64,000 nucleotides of DNA from contig DATNPL010000184.1 in the NCBI GenBank assembly GCA_036703255.1, positions 1 through 64,000 on the forward strand. The letters are read 5' to 3'. The DNA comes from Drouetiella sp036703255. Lineage in GTDB: Bacteria; Cyanobacteriota; Cyanobacteriia; Elainellales; Elainellaceae. The notes below the pieces were generated by a model that saw only the letters and a list, made by a program, of their open reading frames with translations, had not been told where the DNA came from and searched no databases. A program made the translations under genes and the position numbers. Below, piece by piece: positions 26,834 to 35,600 of this stretch; position 1 is the stretch's first letter; each line of letters opens with the position of its first letter.

Positions 26834-28087
26834 TTAAACTAAACAGTCATCCAATGCCTGTCTTAATATAGAACAGCCTTTTTGTAGAATTGGTATCTCG
26901 ATCGTCAAGGGGGGTAACAGTTTGAGAACCGTATCCTGTCTACCTACCCGCTCAACAATTAGACCTAGTTCAAAGCAGCGAGAAGCCACTTTTTTAGCAA
27001 AGCTCTCACCTCCAAACTTGGCAAGATCGATACCCCAAATCATGCCGATTCCTCGAATTTCTATGTGGAGGCTAAGGGGGGCGATCGCTTCCTCTAAAAA
27101 TGTCTTTAGGAAGGATGCTTTAACACTAACCTCTTTTTCTAATCCCATTATTTCTCGATATTCTAGCGCTGCCGTCCCCCCCACAAATGCAAGCTGATAG
27201 CCTCTAAAAGTTCCCGTATGCTCACCTGGTTCCCAAAGATCAAACTCTGGTTTAATCAACAGCAATGACATGGGAAATCCATAGCCGCTGATAGATTTGG
27301 AGAGAACGACCAGGTCGGGAACAATATTCGCCCGTTCAAACGAAAAGAAAGGCCCTGTCCTGCCACACCCGACTTGAATATCGTCACAGATTAAGAGAAT
27401 GTCATGGCGATCGCACAATGCCCTCAGCCGTTGCATCCACTCAATCGGGGCGACTACAATTCCACCTTCAGCCTGCACCGTTTCAAAAATAATGGCAGCT
27501 GGTTTTTCAATCCCGGAATTCACATCATTGAGGATAGATTCAATGTAGGCGATCGTATCGATCGTCTCCATAAATCCATAGGGATAGGGCATAAATGTAA
27601 CGGCATTGGCTGTTCCTCCCATTCCGGCACGAATGGCAGTATTTCCTGTTACCGATAAGCTGCCCAATGTCATGCCATGATAGGCTCCCATGAATGAGAA
27701 GATGCCCGGTCTTTTCTTCACTTTTCTCGCCAATTTCAAGGCAGCTTCGACGGCATTGGTTCCCGTAGGGCCACAACACTGAACCCGATAATCTAACTGC
27801 TTTGGAAGGAGTACATATTCAGAGAAAGCTGTCAAAAATTTCTCCTTTGCAGCAGTGTGTAAATCTAGACCGTGGGTGATCAGATCGGCATCTAAATAAG
27901 ACAACACCTTTTGCTTGATGTAGTCGTTGTTATGCCCATAATTCAGAGCACCTGCACCTGCCAGAAAGTCGATATATTCTTGCCCAGACTCAGAGTAGAC
28001 GATCGATGCTTTAGCTCGATGAAAGACTGCTGGGAAACTGCGACAGTAACTTCTGACATTTGATTCACATTGTTCAAAAATACTCAT
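26834..28087 (-). CDS. L-2,4-diaminobutyrate:2-oxoglutarate aminotransferase (EctB/Dat-like)
   Basis: 417 residues from the ATG at 28087, the usual EctB-like start (MSIFEQCESNVRSYCRSFP). An AGGAA ribosome site lies upstream, and the frame upstream of it is non-conserved. Class III PLP motifs are DFLAGAGALNYGHNN, CGPTGTNAVEAALKLAR, GAYHGMTLGSLSVTG, ICDDIQVGCGRTG and the PLP lysine in VLSKSISGYGFPMS. The enzyme makes diaminobutyrate from aspartate semialdehyde and glutamate. Diaminobutyrate is a common NRPS building block, and the next gene encodes an A domain with a Dab-like code. No ectoine synthase (EctC) or acetyltransferase (EctA) is nearby, so ectoine production is not supported. Confidence 0.9.
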   Translation of the reverse strand: MSIFEQCESNVRSYCRSFPAVFHRAKASIVYSESGQEYIDFLAGAGALNYGHNNDYIKQKVLSYLDADLITHGLDLHTAAKEKFLTAFSEYVLLPKQLDYRVQCCGPTGTNAVEAALKLARKVKKRPGIFSFMGAYHGMTLGSLSVTGNTAIRAGMGGTANAVTFMPYPYGFMETIDTIAYIESILNDVNSGIEKPAAIIFETVQAEGGIVVAPIEWMQRLRALCDRHDILLICDDIQVGCGRTGPFFSFERANIVPDLVVLSKSISGYGFPMSLLLIKPEFDLWEPGEHTGTFRGYQLAFVGGTAALEYREIMGLEKEVSVKASFLKTFLEEAIAPLSLHIEIRGIGMIWGIDLAKFGGESFAKKVASRCFELGLIVERVGRQDTVLKLLPPLTIEIPILQKGCSILRQALDDCLV

Positions 28088-28134
28088 CGTGTTGTTTCCT
28101 GCGTGAAGAGAATGTGAAAAGTAGTGTGATTGCC

Positions 28135-29529
28135 TCAATTACACAAAGCAAAATCAAACGTTACTTCTTGTTCCAACCATTGCGTCAATTGCTGTTCTGC
28201 TGGCGTTAACAATGACAGATCTTTCAACTTCACATCAGGTGTAGCTGCCATGCTCTGAAGCATCATCTCGAAATGCTCTAGAATTCCAGTGATGGTCGTG
28301 GAGTCAAAGCGACGACAATCGTAGCTGATGCCAAAGACTAACTCTGAACCGGGATAGCCGACGATCGTCAGAGGATAATTAGTTTTGTAAAAGACCGTAG
28401 ATTTCTGAAGTTCTAGATCGTTTTCGCCTTGTTTAGTCATCTGAGGAGCCGGGTAGTTTTCAAACACCACAATGCTTTCAAACAAAGGGATTCCCCGTGA
28501 AATTGAACTCCATCCTTGCACTTCAACCAACGGGCTGTACTCATACTGGCGCATCTCCACCAGTTGAGCCTGAAGCTGCTTCAGCCAAGGCAACAGGGCT
28601 TGCTCCGAATGGACATCAACCCAAATCGGTAAGGTGTTGATGAACACGCCTACCATCGATTCGATACCGTTTAATTCTGCCGGACGACCCGACACACAGC
28701 ACCCATAAACCACCGACTCCTGACCACTGTAGCGGCTGAGCAGCAACGCCCAAGTCGCTTGAAACAGCGTGTTCAGCGTCAGTTGATGGTGACGTGCTAA
28801 GGATTGGAGGGCAGTTGTTGTGGCTGCCGATAGCTTAATTTGTTGCTCATCGTACCTTTCTTCCAAGACAGGTAAGTCCTGACTTTCCAGGTAGGTGAGC
28901 GGTGTGGGCGCTTTGATCGGGCTAAGTGCCTGCCGCCAATACTTCTCAGCTTTCACCAGATCCTGCTTTTCTAACCAGGAGAGATAGGTTTTGAAAGGAG
29001 CACTCGCTGCCAAGGAGAGATTTTGACCATAACAAAGCGCCTGATAAAGCTGAATCACTTCCCCCATCACTGCCGATGTAGACCAACCGTCAAGAATGAC
29101 ATGGTGGACGCTTTGAATAATTTCACAGGATTGATCAGCCAGACGCAGTACCGTTATCCGCATCAATGGAGCTTGTGAAAAATCAAAGCCTCGCTCGCGA
29201 TCGCCCTTCAAAAACGCTTCTAAGCGCTCCTGCTGTTCTACCGGATTGATGCTGCGCCAATCCTGCTGTTCTAGCGGAATAGTAGCTTGCCGATGCACAA
29301 CCTGTAGGGGTTTGTCTGCTTCTTCCCAATAGAAACTTGTGCGTAAGATGGTATGTCGCGAGGGCAATTGCTGCAACGCCCGCTCAAATGCCGCGTGATT
29401 GAGGTTGCCCCGCACGCTATAGCCCGTTTGCATGAAGTAAAGCCCTACTTCTGGAGCGTACAAACTGTGGAAGAGAATTCCCTTCTGGATTGGGGTCAGT
29501 TCGTAGATGTCTTGGATAGTCTCTGTCAT
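28135..29529 (-). CDS. Stand-alone NRPS condensation domain (DCL-like)
   Basis: 464 residues forming a single complete condensation domain. The start YELTPIQKGILFHSLYAPE is the pattern of C domains that accept a D-configured donor. The active site is VHHVILDGWS, with both halves present, followed by GRPAELNGIESMVGVFINTLP. Immediately upstream in the operon is an NRPS ending in an epimerization domain, which would provide a D-residue. Immediately downstream (after the Dab aminotransferase) is an NRPS whose own first C domain lacks the catalytic half. The simplest reading is that this protein acts in trans to join the D-residue to the first residue of that NRPS. Confidence 0.88.
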   Translation of the reverse strand: MTETIQDIYELTPIQKGILFHSLYAPEVGLYFMQTGYSVRGNLNHAAFERALQQLPSRHTILRTSFYWEEADKPLQVVHRQATIPLEQQDWRSINPVEQQERLEAFLKGDRERGFDFSQAPLMRITVLRLADQSCEIIQSVHHVILDGWSTSAVMGEVIQLYQALCYGQNLSLAASAPFKTYLSWLEKQDLVKAEKYWRQALSPIKAPTPLTYLESQDLPVLEERYDEQQIKLSAATTTALQSLARHHQLTLNTLFQATWALLLSRYSGQESVVYGCCVSGRPAELNGIESMVGVFINTLPIWVDVHSEQALLPWLKQLQAQLVEMRQYEYSPLVEVQGWSSISRGIPLFESIVVFENYPAPQMTKQGENDLELQKSTVFYKTNYPLTIVGYPGSELVFGISYDCRRFDSTTITGILEHFEMMLQSMAATPDVKLKDLSLLTPAEQQLTQWLEQEVTFDFALCN

Positions 29530-29601
29530 TTGTGGATTTTGAATTACGATGTGTCGATGATCTAAGCAAGTATTTTTTGTATTCTCATCGTTGTGATAGA
29601 G

Positions 29602-32600
29602 CTAATTTCGGCGTTTAATTTTGGTCAGAAAGCGATCGAGCGCCTGTTGACTCAAGTTGGCTGCTGAAAAATCAGAAGGGGTATAGCCGCCTGCTTCTGG
29701 AGATTGGCAGTGGGCGATTAGCGATCGCAATGCCTGCAAAAAGTTTTGAGCCAAAGCCGCGATCGTGGAGTGGTGATGGATCGCCTGACTATAGTTCCAA
29801 TGCAGGTGCAGTTGTTCGTTACTGATCCAGCAATTGATTGCCAGCAAATGGCTACGATCGCCCTGTAAGCTTTGGGTCGGTTCACCTGGCTCTTGAACTG
29901 GGCGAAATAATGAGGAGTTGGGTAGGCTTTGATCAAACTGTCCCAAGTAATTAAACATTACTTCCGGTTGCGATCGGTTGTTCAACGCTGCGGTAATTTT
30001 CGGATCGTCGCTGCAATAGCGGAGAATCCCGTAGCCGATTCCCCGACGAGGAATGCGGCGTAGCTGCTCTTTGATACTCTTCAAGGTATCTCCTGGATGA
30101 GTGGCTGCTTCGAGTTTCAAAGCTACTGGAAAGACCGTAGTGAACCAGCCTACGGTGCGCGACAGGTCTATATCAGTCACATTGACATGAGATGCGATAT
30201 CCTCTCGCCCATGCCCTTCCAGATCGATCAGGAGGGTGCGATCGCCCGTCCATTGAGCAAACGCCTGCACCAGCGCTGTCAGCAGGACATCGTTGATTTC
30301 GGTGTGGTAGGCTTTCGGCACCTCTTTGAGTAAGGCTTGGGTGTCCGAAATACTGAGGGTGCTAATCATCTGATCTGCCGAAGCAACAGTATTTTTGCCC
30401 TCTGGACAATCAACAGGTAACGGCATGAAGGGTGGCTGGACTCGCCAGTAATCCTGCTCTTGCTGGAGGAGAGCGGAATGAGCATACTGCCGCAGCGTTT
30501 GCGACCATTGCTGAAACGACGTAGTTTTGGCGGGCAGTTGCACTGCTTCCCCGCGACTGAGTTGCTGGTAAGCTGTCTGCAAATCCTCTAACAGGATGCG
30601 CCAGGATACCCCATCTACAACCAGGTGATGAATCACAATGAGGAGACGATGGGGTTGATGTTCGCCTAAGTCAAAGAATCCAACTCGCACCAAAGGCCCG
30701 GTGAAGAGATTGAGGCTGGTCTGGACTTCAGTTGCCGCAGATGCTAGAGCGAGGTTTTGCGCTGCTGCGGTCAGGGCTGAGAAATCCCAACGGATCAGGA
30801 GCATCGCTGCATCAGGAGGGGCGTAACTCTGCTGCCAGCCAGACTCAGTTCGCTCAAACCGCAAGCGCAAGGCGTCATGGTGGCTCAGCAACTGCTGGAG
30901 GGCTTGCTCCAATAGCGTCAGGTCAATTTGCTGAGGGAGTTGCAGCATTACTGCCTGATTAAAATGATGGGGATCAGGTAAATTTTGCTCAAAGAACCAG
31001 CGCTGGATAGGGGTGAGGAAGACTGATCCAGTCACAAGTCCCTGTTCAACCGACGTTCCCTGTTTTGTTCCTGCTACCGTTGCTAGTTCAGCGATCGTCT
31101 GGTGTTCAAACATCTGCTTTGGCGTGAACTTTAGACCTGCCTGATTTGCCCGAGCAACGACCTGGATACAGAGGATGGAATCGCCCCCCAGTTCAAAGAA
31201 GTTGTCGTGAATCCCGACTTGCTTCACTCCCAAGACGGGTGCCCAAATTTCTGCCAAAGTGATTTCGATCGCCGTGCAAGGAGCCACAAACGCCGGGTCT
31301 AACTCAGGTCTAGTCAGGTCTGGATCGGGTAATGCGTTGCGATCGACCTTTCCGTTTGGTAGGAGGGATAAGGCTTCAAGCGACACAAAAACCGCAGGTA
31401 TCATATATTCAGGCAGTTTCTGTTTGAGGAATTGGCGCAGATCGCTGATAGAAAGTTGCGGGGGATTTGTCACGACATAGGCAACCAGTCGCTGCTCATG
31501 CCCAATTTCCCGAACCCCAACGACCGTATCTCGCACAGCAGGGTACTGACTCAGTGCGGCTTCAATTTCTCCCAATTCAATGCGGAAGCCTCGGAGCTTC
31601 ACCTGATGATCGATCCGACCGAGATACTCGATATCGCCATTGGGTAGGTAGCGCGCCAAGTCTCCAGTTTTGTAGAGGCGTGCCTCTGGTTGAGGATCAA
31701 AAGGGTTGGCAATAAACTTTTCAAGGGTCAGTTCTGGGCGATTGAGATAGCCTCGCGCTAACCCGGCACCTCCAATATGCAGCTCACCCGAAACACCGAT
31801 CGGAGTCGGTTGCAGATGATTATCCAAGATATAGGCTTGCGCGTTGGCAATGGGGCGACCGATCGGCAATGTTTGTTGAGCAGAGCTGCCTTTGTTAGTC
31901 CAGTAAGTGGCATCAATACAGGTTTCAGTAGGGCCATAGAGATTGAAGAATTCCACCTCTAGACTCGCCAACAAACGCTTTTGGAGAGCAGCCGATAACG
32001 CTTCACCGCCGCAGAAGATCCGCTTTAAAGTGCGACAGGTTTCAAGCCCACCCTGCTCTAAAAGCATTCGCAGCAAGGATGGCACCAGTTGCAGCGTCGT
32101 CACCTGATGATCAGCAATGGTTTTGATCAGATAGGTCATGTCTTGATGCCCTCCAGGCTGCGCCATCAGCAACGATGCCCCTGCCAACAGTGGAGCGTAA
32201 AACTCCCAAATGGATGCATCGAAGCTGAAGGGCGTTTTTTGCAGAACGATGTCTGCATCTGTCAGGGGAAAGGCGCTTTGCATCCAGTGCATGTGATTAC
32301 AAATGGCGCGGTGCGACATCATCACGCCCTTGGGCTGCCCCGTCGATCCAGAGGTGTAAATCACGTAGGCAAGATGCGAGGGTTTCACCTCACTGGCTGG
32401 ATTTTTATCACTCGCTTGGGCGATCGCCCTCCAGTCAGCATCCAGGGCAATCCGATTCGCGGGGTGGTCAGGCAAGGTTTTTGCAACCTGTGCATGAGTT
32501 AATAACACAGACACCTGAGCGTCAGAGAGCATCCACTCCAGGCGTTCTTGAGGATAGGTGGGGTCTAACGGAACATAGGCTCCGCCTGCCTTAAGAACGC

Positions 32601-35600
32601 CCAATAAACCCACGACCATTTCCAGCGATCGCTCCAGACAAATGCCCACGAGAGTTTCTGCTCCAACGCCCCGCTGTTGCAAGAAGTGTGCCAGCTGGTT
32701 CGCTCTGGCATTGAGTTCTCGATAGCTTAACTGATCATTTTCAAAGATTACGGCTACTGCATCAGGAGTGCGTTGCGCTTGTGCTTCAAATAACTGGTGC
32801 AGACACTGCTCCGGTAGATACTCGATCTGCGTGTCATTCCACTCCACTAAAATCTGATGATACTCTGCCTGCGTGAGAAGCGGTAACTGTGAAATCTGTT
32901 GCTGAGGATTATCCACCATTCCATCGAGTAAGGTCTGGTAATGTCCTGCCATGTGAGCGATCGTCTCTGGATCGAACAGATCGCTGTTAAATTCCAATTT
33001 CCCAGACAATCCCTCTGCCGTTTCTACCATCGATAGGGTTAACTCAAACTGAGCTGTACCGCTGTCAGTCTCAAGAGGAGTCACCGTTAAGTTGGGCAAT
33101 GCGATCGCAGGTAATGGCGCATTGTGTAAGACAAACATCACCTGAAACAGGGGTGTGTGACTCAGCGATCGCTCAAGCTGTAACGCTTCTACCAATTGCT
33201 CAAAGGGCAAGTCTTGATGAGCATAGCCCCCGAGGGCGGTTTCTCGTACCCGATCGAGTAATTCCAGAACCGTGGGATTTTCTGAGAGCTGGGTTCGCAG
33301 CACTAGGGTATTGACGAAGCAGCCGATTAAGCCCTCAATTTCGGCATGGTGGCGATTGGCAATGGGTGTACCCACCACGATATCCTTGCTATTGCTATAC
33401 CGTCCTAACAAAACCTTGAAAGCAGCCAGTAGCGTCATGAATAAAGTGCATCCAGCTTGCTGACTCAGGCGACGGAGCGCTTGCAATAACGCTGGCGGTA
33501 GATCAAAACGGTAGCTGTTTCCTCGATAGGTTTGTAGGTTGGGGCGGGGACGATCGGTGGGTAATTCCAGCACTAGCGCGTCTTGCAACTGCTGACACCA
33601 GTAATTTGTTTGGGCTTGCAGCACGTCCCCCTGTAACCACTGGCGCTGCCAAGCAGCAAAGTCGCCGTACTGAATCGGCAGGTCTGGTAAGGGAGACGGG
33701 CACCCGTCACAGAATGCCGTGTAAAGCACCGTCACTTCATGGATCAGGACACCGAACGACCAGCCATCTGCGGCAATGTGGTGCAGTGTCAACAGCAAGA
33801 TATTATCTTGTTCGGACAAGCGCAGCAGACTCACTCGCAGCAGAGGATCATGGCCAAGGTCAAAGGGAAGTTGGGCTTCAGTTGCCACCCACTGCTGAAC
33901 TTTATCTGCTTGCTGAGCCTCTGCTAACTCGCTCAAATCAACGGGCGATATCTGGAGCGTTGTAGAGGGCATAACGACGGCGATCGCCTGCCCATCTTGG
34001 GTTTCAACACGGGTTCGCAGCGCCTCATGACGACGGAGAATTTCATTCAACGTCTGCTCCAAAGCAGGGAGGTTGAGTTGTCCCTGAAGAGAAACGGCGA
34101 TCGGCAGGTTGTAGAAGGGGTTATCTGGCTCTAGCTGTGCCAAAAACCACAGGCGCTGCTGAGCAAAGGACAGAGGAACTGTTTCAGTAGAACGGGGTTG
34201 GATAGGAGGAGCCTTTAAGCCTGTTTGGGTAGCGGCGATCGCCTGGGATAGCTGGGCAATAGTAGGTAACTCAAACAGACGGCGTAGGGGAAGTTCGATC
34301 TGAAATAGCTGTCGGATTTGAGAGATCACCTGAGTTGCCAGCAAAGAGTGTCCGCCCAACTCAAAAAAGTGATCATGGATGCCAACGCGATCGATCCCTA
34401 GAACACTTGTCCAAATACCCACAAGCATCTCTTCGATAGGATTTGAGGGAGTACTGTCGGTGGATACCCTTATCAGTTGTTCTAAACCTGGTTCTGGCAA
34501 AGCCTTGCGATCGACCTTGCCATTTGGAGTCAGAGGGAGCTGCGCGATCGAGACGAAGGCAGAAGGCACCATATAATCGGGTAGCTGCTGCTGGAGAAAT
34601 TCACGCAGTTCACGGATAGTAACTTCCCCCTGCGGAACGATATAGGCAACCAGGCTTTTGTTACCGAACGGGTCTTCCTTCGCTACCATCACCGCTTCTC
34701 GAACCGTAGGATATTGGCTCAGTGTGGCTTCAATTTCCCCCAGTTCGATGCGGAAACCTCGGAGCTTTACCTGATGATCCATCCGACCCAAATACTCGAT
34801 CGCACCATCTGATCGGTAACGTGCTAAGTCACCCGTCTGGTATATCCTGTCCCAGGTTGGATGCAGTATAAACTTGTCGGCTGTCAACTCAGGACGGTTG
34901 AGATACCCTCGCGCTAATCCTACGCCACCAATGTGCAACTCACCGGGAACACCCACTGGCACAGGCTGTCCCTGGCGATCGAGCAGATAGATTTGGGTAT
35001 TGGCGATCGGTCGTCCGATGGGGAGAATTGCAGGGAAGCGATCGCCTTTCTCTAGGCAACTAACCGTAGACCAAACGGTGGTTTCTGTTGGCCCGTAAAG
35101 ATTCCAGACCGTTGCTGCCTTCTCTAATAGCGACTCGGCTAACTCTCGGCTGAGGGCTTCGCCCCCACAAAGAATCTTTAAATCCTGCTTGCCCTGCCAT
35201 CCCGATGCTAACAGCATTCGCCAGGTTGCCGGAGTCGCCTGCATCAGCGTGGCACCGCTGGAGTGGAGTAAATCACTCAGTTGCTTGCCATCCGTAGCCG
35301 CAGAACGACTGGCTAAGACTAGCCTTGCTCCCGTTATCAGCGGCAGATACAGTTCCAATCCTGCAATGTCAAAAGAGATGGAGGTGACTGCCAGCAGAAT
35401 ATCGTTGGCAGTCAATCCGGGTTTCTGCTGCATAGAAGCGAGGAAGTTAACCACACTACTGTGGGCAATTTGTACTCCTTTGGGTTTGCCCGTAGAACCA
35501 GAGGTATAAATGACATACGCTAAATTGCTGGGATCGGCAGAAGCATGAGGATTCTCTTGACTATGCTGAGCAATAGTAGCCCAATCGCTGTCTAAACAAA

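Noticed and set aside
26834..28087. Ectoine biosynthesis gene
   Set aside because: Only the EctB-like aminotransferase is present; EctA and EctC are absent and the neighbours are NRPS genes.
32089..32502. Plus-strand ORFs of 60-137 codons inside the NRPS/PKS genes
   Set aside because: They are antisense shadows of long, well-conserved coding regions, without start-site or family support.
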